Below, in pieces: positions 37,675 to 46,708 of a stretch of DNA of 64,000 bases. The stretch lies in NCBI RefSeq assembly GCF_019511645.1, contig NZ_JAEUAX010000005.1, positions 303,874 to 367,873 of the forward strand, in the 5' to 3' direction. The notes beneath the pieces were generated by a model. That model was not told the origin of the DNA. It worked only from the letters and a program-made list of their open reading frames with translations, and ran no database searches. Each line of letters starts with the position of its first letter. Position 1 is the stretch's first letter. The position numbers and the translations under genes were made by a program. The stretch is from Microbacterium ureisolvens. GTDB taxonomy: Bacteria > Actinomycetota > Actinomycetes > Actinomycetales > Microbacteriaceae.

Positions 37675-38460
37675 TCAGGCTGCCTCCAGTCCCGTGATCA
37701 GCGCGATCAGGCGTTCGGTGTTCGCCTCCTCACGCTCAAGGATCGTGACGAGGCGACCGCGGCGCAGGACCGCGATCCTGTCCGCGATCTCAAGCACGTG
37801 CGGCAACTGATGCGAGACGAGGATCACGGCAATGCCACTCTCGCGGACTCTCGTGATGAGGTGCAGAACCTCTTGCTGCTGCTCTACTCCCAACGCGGCG
37901 GTGGGCTCGTCCAGCAGTAGAGCTCGCTGACACCAAGTGATGGCTCGTGCGATCGCGATCGCCTGCCTCTGTCCACCGGAGAGACTTCGAGTTTCGGCGT
38001 CGAGATCAGGGATGGTGATGTGGATGTCGCTGAGAGCCTTGCGTGCGTCGTTCACCATCCTTGCCTCATCGAGCCAGCCCAGCCAGCGTCCGGGTCCCCG
38101 CCTGGAAACGACCTCGCGGCCTAGGAACAGATTGGCCGCGACATCCAAATCCAGCGCGAGTGCGAGGTCCTGGTAGACGGTCGCGATTCCAGCGGCAGTG
38201 GCATCGGCGGGGCGTCGAAAGTGGGCAATAGCCTCGTCGACGAGTAGATGGCCGGATGTGGGCGTGGAGTTGCCGGACAGGATGCTCAGCAAGGTGCTCT
38301 TCCCCGCACCGTTGTCACCGACGAGGGCCAGCACTTCGCCGGGATAAAGGCTGAAACTGACGCCGTCTAGCGCGGTGAGGCCACCGTAACTCTTTACGAG
38401 ATTCTCCGCGGTGAGAATCGGCGTTCGCGTTGGGCGGCGGTTTTCGACTGTGTGTGCCAC
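37675..38460 (-). CDS. Single-domain sugar ABC transporter ATPase (FrcA-like, CUT2)
   Basis: A 261-residue ATPase with Walker A GDNGAGKST, signature LSGGQ, Walker B ALLLDEPTAALG and the switch His in SHQLPH. CUT2 ATPases are usually two fused domains of about 500 residues; this one has a single domain as in FrcA, so two copies should pair. GTG 38460 is chosen as start because GGAG lies 6 bases before it; TTG 38472 would add four residues. It is encoded between the binding protein and the aldo/keto reductase. Confidence 0.9.
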   Translation of the reverse strand: MAHTVENRRPTRTPILTAENLVKSYGGLTALDGVSFSLYPGEVLALVGDNGAGKSTLLSILSGNSTPTSGHLLVDEAIAHFRRPADATAAGIATVYQDLALALDLDVAANLFLGREVVSRRGPGRWLGWLDEARMVNDARKALSDIHITIPDLDAETRSLSGGQRQAIAIARAITWCQRALLLDEPTAALGVEQQQEVLHLITRVRESGIAVILVSHQLPHVLEIADRIAVLRRGRLVTILEREEANTERLIALITGLEAA

Positions 38461-38568
38461 GATGGTCTCCAATTGTCTCGACGGGCGTTCGCCGGCGCTC
38501 GTGCGTGGGTTGGTTGGCGTCCCACCAAGCGCAGCCGTGTGAGTCTCCGCCCACCATTTGTGGACGGA

Positions 38569-39579
38569 TTAGCTGATCGCCGGACCGTAGAGAACCGCCT
38601 GGACCGCAGGGTCGTCGAGGTCGTCGGCGCCGACACCGACGGTGGGCAGAGTGACAAGCTTCTCGATGCTTGAGGTGTCACCGCTCAGATAGTCGACGGC
38701 GTACTGCATGGCGAGCTCGCCAGTCTTCGCGGCCTGCTGAACGATCAGGTACTGCAGCAGCCCATCCTCCAGGTACTCCACCTCCAGCGGGGTGCCGTCG
38801 TACGCGATAACGGGGATGTCGCCGCTCCTGTTCTGCGCCCGAAGTGCCGCCGCGGCGCCTTCTGCATTGACCTCGGTTACCCCGTAGATGCCCTTGAGAT
38901 CTGGGTAGGCCAGCAGCAGTGAACGAGTCACCGCTTCCGATCCCGACGGGCTGCTTCCGGCTTCCTGAACTGGGGCGATCGTCACGTCCGGCGCCGCGTC
39001 CGCCAGCGCGTCGATGAAACCCTCGACTCGCTCGTCGAGTACGGTGACACCCGAGACCACGTTGATGATGGCCACGGTTCCGGATCCGTCGATTTGTTCC
39101 GCCATCTCGGCGCCGGCGAGTTCACCGCCCTGCCTGCTGTCACCGTATATCGAGCTCACGATTCCCTCCGAGTTCTCCAGGACCTGATCGACCGTGATCA
39201 CGGGAATATCGGCGTTGATGAAGCGCTCGATGGGTGCCCGCATGGACACGGGATCCGAAGGGGCCACGATCAGGAGATCGGGAGCCTGCGCGAGGACTGC
39301 GTTCAGGACCGCCGTCTGCTCGACGGGATCGAAGTTCGGGGATCCTTGGTGGATGATCGTGATGTTGTTGTCGGCTGCGATCTTCTCCATGCCCCGCTTG
39401 ACCGTGTCGAAGTATGAGTTCTGCGTGACGCCCGGTACGTACGCCACCGTGAACGCCTCACCCTCCGGTGACGCGTCGGGAGCCGCGTCACTTGGGGTGC
39501 AGGCCGCAAGTGCCACGGAGGCCGCGACGACGGCCACAACAGCGGTCAGGAAACGGCCTCGAACGTCGAAGCTGATCAT
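38569..39579 (-). CDS. Sugar-binding lipoprotein, RbsB-type (peripla_BP_4)
   Basis: A 336-residue lipoprotein: signal with lipobox ALAAC (Cys27), then a periplasmic-binding fold starting FTVAYVPGVTQNSYFDTVKRGME (residues about 43-65) and APDLLIVAPSDPVSM, the sugar-pocket region of ribose-type proteins. It belongs to CUT2 importers that bring in ribose, xylose, fructose, autoinducer-2 or polyols. Start ATG 39579 gives a clean signal peptide and has GGAGAG before it (AAAGGACTCTCCC on the coding strand). Middle gene of permease, binding protein, ATPase, reductase. Confidence 0.92.
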   Translation of the reverse strand: MISFDVRGRFLTAVVAVVAASVALAACTPSDAAPDASPEGEAFTVAYVPGVTQNSYFDTVKRGMEKIAADNNITIIHQGSPNFDPVEQTAVLNAVLAQAPDLLIVAPSDPVSMRAPIERFINADIPVITVDQVLENSEGIVSSIYGDSRQGGELAGAEMAEQIDGSGTVAIINVVSGVTVLDERVEGFIDALADAAPDVTIAPVQEAGSSPSGSEAVTRSLLLAYPDLKGIYGVTEVNAEGAAAALRAQNRSGDIPVIAYDGTPLEVEYLEDGLLQYLIVQQAAKTGELAMQYAVDYLSGDTSSIEKLVTLPTVGVGADDLDDPAVQAVLYGPAIS

Positions 39580-39646
39580 GGGAGAGTCCTTTCGTTGATA
39601 AGGGAAAAGCCGCGTGCTTTGAAATAGAAGGGTGGGAACTGCAGGA

Positions 39647-40693
39647 TCACTCGCTACGCGCCACTCGGGCGCGCTGCCTATCAACCAGGACCGCGCCGAT
39701 GAGGATGATGCCGACGACGATTATTTGCCACGCCGAATTTGCCCGCGCGATGATCAGGCCCGTTTCGAGTACCGCGACGATTAGCGCGCCTACGACTGTT
39801 CCTGCGACAGATCCTCGCCCGCCGTAGAGACTCGTGCCTCCGATAACGATCGCGGCGACTGCAGCGAGCTCGATCCCTTGACCTGCGGTGATTGTCGCGA
39901 CCCCCAGCTGCGACATTGCGCTGAAGCCGGCAAGCCCCGCCATGAGACCGGACAGGATGTAGGTGAGCAACAAGTATCGTTTGACCTTGATGCCAGTTCT
40001 CGTGGCTGCCTGACTGTTGCTTCCGATCGCCTTGATTCGCCTACCGAATCGCGTCTTCGCAAGGAACAGCCAACCCGTGAACGCAGCCACGATTGTCACC
40101 GCAACGGGGACAGCGATCCAGCCATCGAGCAAGAACGAGTTTCCGATCACGACGAGTTCGGGCGGCAGGTTAGAGACCTCTTGCCCGCCGTTCGCAAGCT
40201 GGGTCAGTCCGCGCGCCACCCCGAGCATGCCCAGTGTCACGATGAACGGACTTACATTAAAGCCCGTAATGATCAGCCCGTTGACCGCGCCGGCCCCAGC
40301 GCCGACCGCTAGTGCGACCATCAGACCAATGATCATGGTCTCGATCGCACCCCTCTGGCTATCCACCAGACTCGACATCACCATGGCGCTGACAATTCCG
40401 GATAACGCAAGCACGGACCCGACCGAGAGATCGATCCCGCCGGCGACGATGACGAACGTTCCGCCGATCGCGATGAGCAACACTTCTGTGGAGTTCAGCG
40501 AAATCGCCTGCCAGCCTGCCTTGCTGAAGAAGTTGTTTGTGGTGAGCGCGAAACCGATGACAATCATCAGCAGAATGCCGAATGTCCACAGACTCGCAGC
40601 ACGCCCGAGAAATCGCCTGACAGTTGCAGGGCGCGAGGGCGCACCTCCCTCCCAATGAGTAGATTTGGGGTGCGTCGATTCCGACTGCGCCAT
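39647..40693 (-). CDS. Sugar ABC transporter permease, RbsC-type
   Basis: A 348-residue permease with about nine hydrophobic segments and the hallmark ILSGIVSAMVMSS / GGIDLSVGSVLALSG region (residues about 70-90) and GTSLYGGRGSVAGTVVGALIV near the C-terminus. CUT2 family. First gene of the minus-strand importer unit; its ATG at 40693 is preceded by GAAAGG. Gene order permease-binding protein-ATPase-AKR is unusual but the complete importer is present. Confidence 0.93.
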   Translation of the reverse strand: MAQSESTHPKSTHWEGGAPSRPATVRRFLGRAASLWTFGILLMIVIGFALTTNNFFSKAGWQAISLNSTEVLLIAIGGTFVIVAGGIDLSVGSVLALSGIVSAMVMSSLVDSQRGAIETMIIGLMVALAVGAGAGAVNGLIITGFNVSPFIVTLGMLGVARGLTQLANGGQEVSNLPPELVVIGNSFLLDGWIAVPVAVTIVAAFTGWLFLAKTRFGRRIKAIGSNSQAATRTGIKVKRYLLLTYILSGLMAGLAGFSAMSQLGVATITAGQGIELAAVAAIVIGGTSLYGGRGSVAGTVVGALIVAVLETGLIIARANSAWQIIVVGIILIGAVLVDRQRARVARSE

Positions 40694-41287
40694 TGCGGTC
40701 CTTTCCTGCAGCGCCGACGACGCGATCTGAGAGTCGTGTCGCCAAACCTGTCCATTGGCGGTCCTCGGCGGTGCTGTTAGAGACGCGCCTAGGTGGCCGT
40801 TATCGGCATCTCGTCAACCTCGACGGATGCCTTCCTCGAAAATCATGCGGTGCCTCGAAATGCGTAAGCAAACGTAAGGATCCTCGGGCTTGCGGTTCTG
40901 CCGTTTGATCGACCGCCGCCTGTTGAGTCAATGCCCGACGGCGGCCACACCACAAAGGCGTTTCAGCCGGGCGCCAGGTGTACGCCGCTCTTCGCCTGGG
41001 CGGACGCCCTGCTGAGCGACCGCCGGATGGGCCGGAGCGATCACCCGTCGACACCCGTCTGCCGTAGCTGGAGGCGATGCCCAGCTGACGCCAGAAACCG
41101 ACATTGATCGCGGCTCGACACCGCCGACGCGGCGCTCGTCACCGTAATCGGTCCTCACTCCCGGTGTCTTCGCGCTGCGACCCGCCACCGGCAATGGCAC
41201 TCGCTGGCACGACGGATCTGGTGTTGCGGCGCCGTGACTCCGCAAGCACGCATCTAGCCCACCCGACCCTGATCCGAGGCGACGAGT
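40694..41287. other. 594-bp gap between the importer unit and the SnoaL gene
   Basis: No coding frame with a family match. It probably holds the promoter of the minus-strand importer near its left end, but I cannot point to boxes or an operator. All flanking genes are on the minus strand, so a terminator for the upstream unit may also lie here; no strong hairpin was found. Confidence 0.4.
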
Positions 41288-41767
41288 TCAGCGTGCGAAC
41301 GGAGTGGCCAGACGCGCAGAGGCGAATCGAGGAACCCGCTCGCGCAACGGGGCCGCGGCTCCCCCGACCTCGATTGAGGCGATGAGACCGTGCGCGTGTC
41401 TGATGACGTCGACACCGTGCGCGCGCCAGAGAGCGCCGTCGGGGGCGGTGGCCGACTCTCTCCACACGACGGCAGCCACGTCACCCCGAGTGATCACGTC
41501 GACGAGCTCGAATCGCAGATCCTCGAGCACACCGGCCTGGCCCGCAAAGAATACGCGAGCGGCATCGATACCGAGGAGCGTCGGATAGCTCGGAAACCTT
41601 ACTGCGACCCGGGCGGCCAGCTGGGACAACATGCCCTCGAGGTTGCCGTCAAGATAGGCAGCATAGAACGCCGAAACGGGTGCCGGCATGGCGACCAGAA
41701 TTTCTCTATTTCCAGCGACGACTACCGCCGACTCGTCTGTGTAGCCAGCCTCACGCAGCGACCTCAT
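41288..41767 (-). CDS. SnoaL/NTF2-like protein
   Basis: A 159-residue protein with an NTF2-like cone fold pattern: APVSAFYAAYLDGNLEGMLSQLAARVAVRFPS in the first half and AAVVWRESATAPDGALWRAHGVDVIRHAHGLIASIEV at the end, as in SnoaL-like polyketide cyclases or delta-5-steroid isomerases. Catalytic role is uncertain. It starts within the stop of the SDR gene (ATGA, 41764-41767), so they are coupled. Last gene of the long minus-strand run. Confidence 0.72.
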   Translation of the reverse strand: MRSLREAGYTDESAVVVAGNREILVAMPAPVSAFYAAYLDGNLEGMLSQLAARVAVRFPSYPTLLGIDAARVFFAGQAGVLEDLRFELVDVITRGDVAAVVWRESATAPDGALWRAHGVDVIRHAHGLIASIEVGGAAAPLRERVPRFASARLATPFAR

Positions 41768-42864
41768 GCCATGCTCCCGAGCCGCGCTCCCCCGTCCAGC
41801 GGAATGATCGCGCCGGTCAGCGAGTCGAATGCGGGGCGGCATAGGGCCAGCGCAACCTCTGCCACCTCCGCGTGCGTGACGAATCGGCCAGACACAGTCG
41901 TCGCGAGGGCACGTTCCACCGCCGTCGGATCGATGCTGTGCATGTGTTCGGCGCTCTCCGCTATCTGCCCCGGCGCGATCGCATTCACGGTGATCTCCGG
42001 CCCCAGTTCGGCGGCGAGGCCCCTGACCAGGGTCTCCCGCAGGTGCTTGCCGACTCCGTACACGCCGTCGCTGAGGGTTGCAGCCGATCCGGCGGAGATC
42101 GCAATCAGCCGACCGCGACCCCGCTCTCGCATTCCTGGACCTGTCGCCCGCGCGAACTCGAGGAACAGCGACGCGTGATCGTCGATGGACGCGCGAAAGC
42201 GCCGAGGGTTGGCGGCCGACAGTGGTGTCGAGTCCCACGGGCCGAAGCAGTCAATCAGGACGGAGACGGGGCCGCCGAGCTGCTCCGCGGCGTCGTACAC
42301 CAGCCGGTCCACCGCTCCGTCCTCACGCAAATTCTGGGCGAGGACGCCCAGGCGGGGCTTGCTCCCGTGCCGGGCCACGGCGGCGCCGCTCGCGGCGAAG
42401 CAGTCCGCGATGGCGGAACCGAGGCGCGAGGACGAGGCGACGACGAGGACTCGTTCGCGATCGCAACTTGCGCTCTGATACCGCGGCAAGGCAGCAGGGT
42501 AAGCATCCTTCACCAACTGGTAGGACCCACCTCGGATGTCACCGAGGTCTGTCTCGTCTGTGTCGACCGAGATCTCAGTCAGGACCGAGTGAGAATGACT
42601 GAGGACGATGGTGACGCGCGCGGTCGGGAGGCCGAAGGGAGCCGGGAGGATCACGACGGATCGCCCATCCGTGGTCAGGACGGTGGCCACAGCGCGCTGT
42701 CCCGGCGGGATGGCGGACAAGACCCCTTGGAGCCGCGAGTGATCTACGGGTTCCCCGTTCACCACGATCCTCGTCGCCTCGCCGATCTGCAGGTGGGCGA
42801 CTTCGCCGGAGACGACGGCGTCCGCAATGAGGTTCGCGAACCCGTCCGATGACGACTCAGCCAT
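41764..42864 (-). CDS. SDR-family oxidoreductase with an extra N-terminal domain
   Basis: A 366-residue protein. Residues about 130-366 are an SDR: the expected TGxxxGxG cofactor loop is replaced by VVASSSRLGSAIAD, but the catalytic ISAGSAATLSDGVYGVGK (Ser, Tyr, Lys) and NAIAPGQIAE are kept. Residues 1-120 form an unknown extra domain (AHLQIGEATRIVVNGEPVDH, VATVLTTDGRSVVILPAPFG), not found in ordinary SDRs. With an altered cofactor loop the protein may not bind NADP normally. It overlaps the FGD-like gene by 8 bp upstream and the SnoaL gene downstream by 4 bp, indicating a tight functional set. Confidence 0.78.
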   Translation of the reverse strand: MAESSSDGFANLIADAVVSGEVAHLQIGEATRIVVNGEPVDHSRLQGVLSAIPPGQRAVATVLTTDGRSVVILPAPFGLPTARVTIVLSHSHSVLTEISVDTDETDLGDIRGGSYQLVKDAYPAALPRYQSASCDRERVLVVASSSRLGSAIADCFAASGAAVARHGSKPRLGVLAQNLREDGAVDRLVYDAAEQLGGPVSVLIDCFGPWDSTPLSAANPRRFRASIDDHASLFLEFARATGPGMRERGRGRLIAISAGSAATLSDGVYGVGKHLRETLVRGLAAELGPEITVNAIAPGQIAESAEHMHSIDPTAVERALATTVSGRFVTHAEVAEVALALCRPAFDSLTGAIIPLDGGARLGSMA

Positions 42865-43891
42865 TTGCTGGCTCGACCCCGTAGCGCGCTCGCAGACGCG
42901 GAAGGATCTCGGCACCGTAAGTGCGGAGGAACTCCTCCTGGTTCTCGCCCGGGTCGTGGAAAACGAGGTGTCGGAACCCGAGGTCGATGTAGTGCGCGAT
43001 CCTGTCGACGTGTTCATCCGGGTCGGTCGAGACGATGAACCGTGATGCTGCGCGTTCGATGGGCAGTTCGCTGGCCCGCCGCTGCATCTCGATCGGATCG
43101 TGGATGCCCATCTTCTCCTCGGGCGAGAGTGCCAGGGGCGCCCAGAATCGGGTTTTTCGCATCGCAGTGTCGTAGTCGGAATGGTACGAGACCTTGACCT
43201 CGATCATCGTGTCGATTTCATCGCGTCGTCGTCCGGCCTTCTCGAGGCCATCCGCCAGCGCGGGCAATAGCGTCTCCGAGTACAGCTCTGGTGCTTTGCC
43301 GCTCGTCGTGATGTAGCCACCCGCCATCCGGCCTGCCAGGCGTGTGGCCGCGGGGCCCGAAGCCCCGATGTAGATCGGCACCTTGGTCGCTGCCGCTGGT
43401 CGGTCATACACCGTTGCCCCAGAGGTCGAATAGAAGACGCCCTCGAAGTCGACGCGGTCTTCGTCCCAAAGTCTCTGGATGAGTGTGATGGCCTCCTTCA
43501 GACGTTGGAACCGCTCGGGCGGCGGCGGCCATTCGAGTCCCAGGGTCACCTCATTGAGCGCTTCGCCGGTCCCGACTCCGAGGATGACCCTGCCCGGGTA
43601 CATCACTCCGAGAGTCGCGAAAGCCTGCGCGATGACTCCCGGGTGATAGCGGAAGGTGGGAGTGAGCACGCTCGTGCCCATCACTATCCGGGAGGTGCGC
43701 GCACCTACGGCTCCGAGCCACGGCAGCGCCGCGGGCGCATGGCCGCCGTCGTGCATCCACGGCTGGAAATGGTCGGACAGAAAGACGGAGTCGAACCCCA
43801 TCTCCTCGGCGAGCACAGAGAACTCAACGAGCTCACTCGGACCGAACTGCTCGCTGGAGGCCTTGTAACCGAACCGTATCGGGGTGTTCAT
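42857..43891 (-). CDS. FGD-like F420-dependent sugar-phosphate or alcohol dehydrogenase
   Basis: A 344-residue paralogue of the fgd gene at 24.3 kb. FGD signatures are all kept: GYKASSEQFG, SDHF (Asp40, His41), GTGEALNE (Glu110), TTSGK (Lys199), EEK (Lys260) and SRFIV (Arg284). The three basic residues bind the 6-phosphate in FGD1, so glucose-6-phosphate or a related sugar phosphate is a likely substrate; mycobacterial FGD2-like enzymes with other substrates lack some of them. Start ATG 43891 is supported by GAAGGA 6 bases upstream. Sits behind a TetR regulator, ahead of the unusual SDR. Confidence 0.85.
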   Translation of the reverse strand: MNTPIRFGYKASSEQFGPSELVEFSVLAEEMGFDSVFLSDHFQPWMHDGGHAPAALPWLGAVGARTSRIVMGTSVLTPTFRYHPGVIAQAFATLGVMYPGRVILGVGTGEALNEVTLGLEWPPPPERFQRLKEAITLIQRLWDEDRVDFEGVFYSTSGATVYDRPAAATKVPIYIGASGPAATRLAGRMAGGYITTSGKAPELYSETLLPALADGLEKAGRRRDEIDTMIEVKVSYHSDYDTAMRKTRFWAPLALSPEEKMGIHDPIEMQRRASELPIERAASRFIVSTDPDEHVDRIAHYIDLGFRHLVFHDPGENQEEFLRTYGAEILPRLRARYGVEPANG

Positions 43892-43967
43892 TCGTCCTTC
43901 TCTCATACGACGCGCGCGTCATCAGCGCTCGGGGCCGAAGCCCCAACCGCTGCGCCAAGCGCCGCGA

Positions 43968-44540
43968 CTAGTGCGGGGTGATGTGCGGGGATAGGGCTTC
44001 ACGCTGGGCGGCGAGGGCACCGCGGAGCAAGTCGAGCGCTCTTTCAGCTTCGGTCCGGTCCCCCGAGACCAAGACATCGACGACGAGACCTCGCAGCGAA
44101 GCGAGGACGAGCCTTGCGAGCACCTGTGCAAGATCCGCACTCACGCCTTCAGCTTCGCTCGCCCTGGAGAAGTACCCGATCCAGCTGTCCATCGCCGAAC
44201 TCGCGAAATCCTCGAAGTCTTCCCTCGACTCGTACGTGCGCGAGGCGAGGTGAAAGAACAGCTGCATGTCGGATGGGTGCTTCATGTAGTACTGCCACCA
44301 GGAGTCCATCGCCTCGTCGAGCGAGGTCGGGGGTTCCACCTCGAGGTCTGAGATCGTTTCCTGTCGCACGTGGTGCATCGCCCGTCCGAGCAGTTCGTCG
44401 CGGCCGCCGAAGTGGTAGATCAGCATGCGACTGGATGTTCCGAGCTCTTCGGCAATGCTGTTCAGCGCGAATGCTTCCGGCCCCTTCTCCCTGATCGCGC
44501 GCACGATGCCGGGAAGCAGCGCATCAGCTTTGGCGCTCAT
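43968..44540 (-). CDS. TetR-family transcriptional regulator
   Basis: A 190-residue regulator with an N-terminal HTH (FALNSIAEELGTSSRMLIYHFGGRDELL, residues about 24-51) and an all-helical ligand domain with two Trp-rich segments (DSWWQYYMKH). It is on the same strand as its neighbours, 63 bp after the M20 gene and 76 bp before the FGD-like gene, so it may belong to the long run or begin its own small operon. It probably regulates the FGD-like, SDR and SnoaL genes. Confidence 0.88.
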   Translation of the reverse strand: MSAKADALLPGIVRAIREKGPEAFALNSIAEELGTSSRMLIYHFGGRDELLGRAMHHVRQETISDLEVEPPTSLDEAMDSWWQYYMKHPSDMQLFFHLASRTYESREDFEDFASSAMDSWIGYFSRASEAEGVSADLAQVLARLVLASLRGLVVDVLVSGDRTEAERALDLLRGALAAQREALSPHITPH

Positions 44541-44603
44541 GATCGACTCGCCTGCTGGTGTCTCACGGATGGCTCCTCAGGGTTGATGGGCGGCCGGAAT
44601 TGG

Positions 44604-45785
44604 TCATGACGCTAGTCGACGCATCGCGAGCTCGGCGAGGAGGGCGGCCGCATCGTCGATGACGGTGTCGTCGAAGATGACATTCGCGGAGTGGTTGGTC
44701 ACCGGAGTGGTGGCGTCCGGCGGGCTCGCACCGAGGAAGATGAACGCACCGCCCGTCCTGTCGAGGAACTCGGAGAAATCCTCCGCGATCATCTCCGGGT
44801 GGGTGATGGCGAGACGTCGCTCGGACCCGAACAGCTCGTCGATCGCCTCGGAGGCCGCAACGGCAGCGCTCTCGGTGTTGACGGTCGGCGGCAGAAGCGG
44901 GCCGGGGCTGGCTTGAGCCCGCATTCCATGGCCCGCGGCGATCCCGTCTGACAGTGCCACCAGATCGGTGAATGTCGTCCGCAACCGGCCAGCGCTGGTC
45001 GCTCGCAACGACACCCGGAGCGTGGCTTCGGACGGGATCACGTTCGCCGCAGCGCCCGCCGAGAAGGCACCGACGGTAGCAACGAGCGGCGCCCCCGGCC
45101 GACTGTTCTGAACGACGTAGTTCTGGATGGCCTGCACGATGAGCGCTCCCGCGAGGATCGGGTTGCGCGCTGTGTGTGGATGCGCGGCATGCCCACCGGC
45201 ACCGAGGATCTCGAGCTCGAAGTTGAGGGTGCCGGCCATCGCGGTTCCCGACAGGACGCCGAATTTGCCTGCGGGCAGGAAGGAGAAGACGTGGAGGGCA
45301 TACGACGCGACGGGGAGTGTGCCCGTCGTATCGAGCACTCCCTCGGCGATCGTCTTCGCTGCCCCCTGGTGCCCCTCCTCTCCGGGCTGGAACACCGCGA
45401 GGACGTGCCCGGCGAACTGGTCGCGGCGGGCGCAGAGTATACGGATCGCGCCAACGAGTGCCGCCATGTGCAGGTCGTGGCCGCATGCGTGCATCGCCGG
45501 ACCGTGGGCGGCGAAGTCGAGGCCGGTCTCCTCGATCAGGGGGAGCGCATCCATGTCTGCGCGCAGGAGAACTGTCGGCCCGGGCGCGGCGCCGTCGATC
45601 ACGACGGCGATCCACGACAGTGCGGTACCTGTCGTGATGGAAACGGGGAGTCCGTCGAGTTCGTCGAGGAGCCTCTGTTGGGTGTGCGGTAGCTCGAGGC
45701 CGACCTCGGGCATGCCGTGCAGTTCGCGACGCAGCGCGACAAGGTCGGTCACCCTGGTCGCGGTTCCCGCGTGATGGCCGCTCAT
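44604..45785 (-). CDS. M20-family amidohydrolase (hippurate/N-acyl-amino-acid hydrolase-like)
   Basis: A 393-residue metallohydrolase. M20D features: RRELHGMPEVG (residues about 19-29), RADMDALPL, MHACGHDLHMAALVGA (metal-binding Cys/His), GEEGHQGA (catalytic Glu) and TNHSANVIFDD at the end. Such enzymes remove acyl groups from amino acids, or hydrolyse IAA-amino acids, hippurate and peptides. Start ATG 45785 overlaps the OppF stop (ATGA). Acts downstream of the Opp importer, so the imported compound is presumably an N-acylated amino acid or short peptide. Confidence 0.92.
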   Translation of the reverse strand: MSGHHAGTATRVTDLVALRRELHGMPEVGLELPHTQQRLLDELDGLPVSITTGTALSWIAVVIDGAAPGPTVLLRADMDALPLIEETGLDFAAHGPAMHACGHDLHMAALVGAIRILCARRDQFAGHVLAVFQPGEEGHQGAAKTIAEGVLDTTGTLPVASYALHVFSFLPAGKFGVLSGTAMAGTLNFELEILGAGGHAAHPHTARNPILAGALIVQAIQNYVVQNSRPGAPLVATVGAFSAGAAANVIPSEATLRVSLRATSAGRLRTTFTDLVALSDGIAAGHGMRAQASPGPLLPPTVNTESAAVAASEAIDELFGSERRLAITHPEMIAEDFSEFLDRTGGAFIFLGASPPDATTPVTNHSANVIFDDTVIDDAAALLAELAMRRLAS

Positions 45786-46708
45786 TCCGCACCTCGGTCG
45801 AGGAGTATCGACCGGCACGCGACCCGATGCCCGGGCGACACTTCGACCAGGTTCGCGCCGTGATCGGCGCAATCGCCTGGCGCGGGGCAGGGCATGTCCT
45901 CCATGCCGCGCCCGCCCGCCAGTGCGGTTTCGACGCTGAAGTCGTCGGGGTTCCAGGGGGTGTTGGGATCGGTGGGGGGAACGGCTGCGAGCAATGCGTG
46001 GGTGTACGGGTGGGCCGGATTATCGAGCACCGCCGCCGCGGGGCCTTCTTCCACGACACGTCCGAGGTACATCACGAGGATGCGATCGGAGACCTTTCGG
46101 ACGGTCGACATGTCGTGGCTGACCAAGAGATAGCCGACCCCCGTCGCCTCCTGCACCTCGGCGAGGGTCGTCAGAAGCCGCGCGCGCACGGTCTGGTCGA
46201 GACTCGCGGTCGGCTCGTCGAGGACGACGATGCTGGGCTCCGCGATGATCGCCCGTGCGACGGCGACCCGTTGCGCCTGACCCCCGGAGAGGTCCTTGGG
46301 CTTGCGTCGCAGGAAGTCCGCGTCGAGGCCGACGCGGGCGAGCATCGCGCGCGACCGCTCGGTCGCATTCACTCGCTGAGCACGTCCCAGACGGCGAAGG
46401 GGCTCCGACACCGACCGCTGGATGCTCCACGACGGGTCGAGAGACTGGTCGGGATGCTGGAAGACCATCTGCACGCGGGACGCTCCGGTGTCCTGCCCGT
46501 CGGAAGTGGCCCATCGGACGCGCCCGGATGTCGGGCGCTGCAGGCCCGCCAGCACGCGGCCGATCGATGACTTCCCGCTTCCGGATTCCCCGACGATGGC
46601 CACAGTTTCGCCGGCGCTGACAGAGAAACTCACGCCGCGCACGGCGTGGATGCGGCGCCGCCCGAGCCGGTAGGTGACCGAGATGTCATCGGCGATGAGC
46701 GTTGTCAT
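45782..46708 (-). CDS. Oligopeptide ABC transporter ATPase, OppF/DppF type
   Basis: A 308-residue ATPase with Walker A GESGSGKS (40-47), signature LSGGQAQR, Walker B IVVLDEPTASLD, the switch SHDMSTV, and the C-terminal oligopeptide-transporter domain with a cysteine pair (CPAPGDC near residue 272-278, then Cys at the end) that in this subfamily binds an iron-sulphur cluster. Partner of OppD. Starts and stops overlap both neighbours by ATGA, so it is translationally coupled. It energises the importer in the cytoplasm. Confidence 0.94.
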   Translation of the reverse strand: MTTLIADDISVTYRLGRRRIHAVRGVSFSVSAGETVAIVGESGSGKSSIGRVLAGLQRPTSGRVRWATSDGQDTGASRVQMVFQHPDQSLDPSWSIQRSVSEPLRRLGRAQRVNATERSRAMLARVGLDADFLRRKPKDLSGGQAQRVAVARAIIAEPSIVVLDEPTASLDQTVRARLLTTLAEVQEATGVGYLLVSHDMSTVRKVSDRILVMYLGRVVEEGPAAAVLDNPAHPYTHALLAAVPPTDPNTPWNPDDFSVETALAGGRGMEDMPCPAPGDCADHGANLVEVSPGHRVACRSILLDRGAE

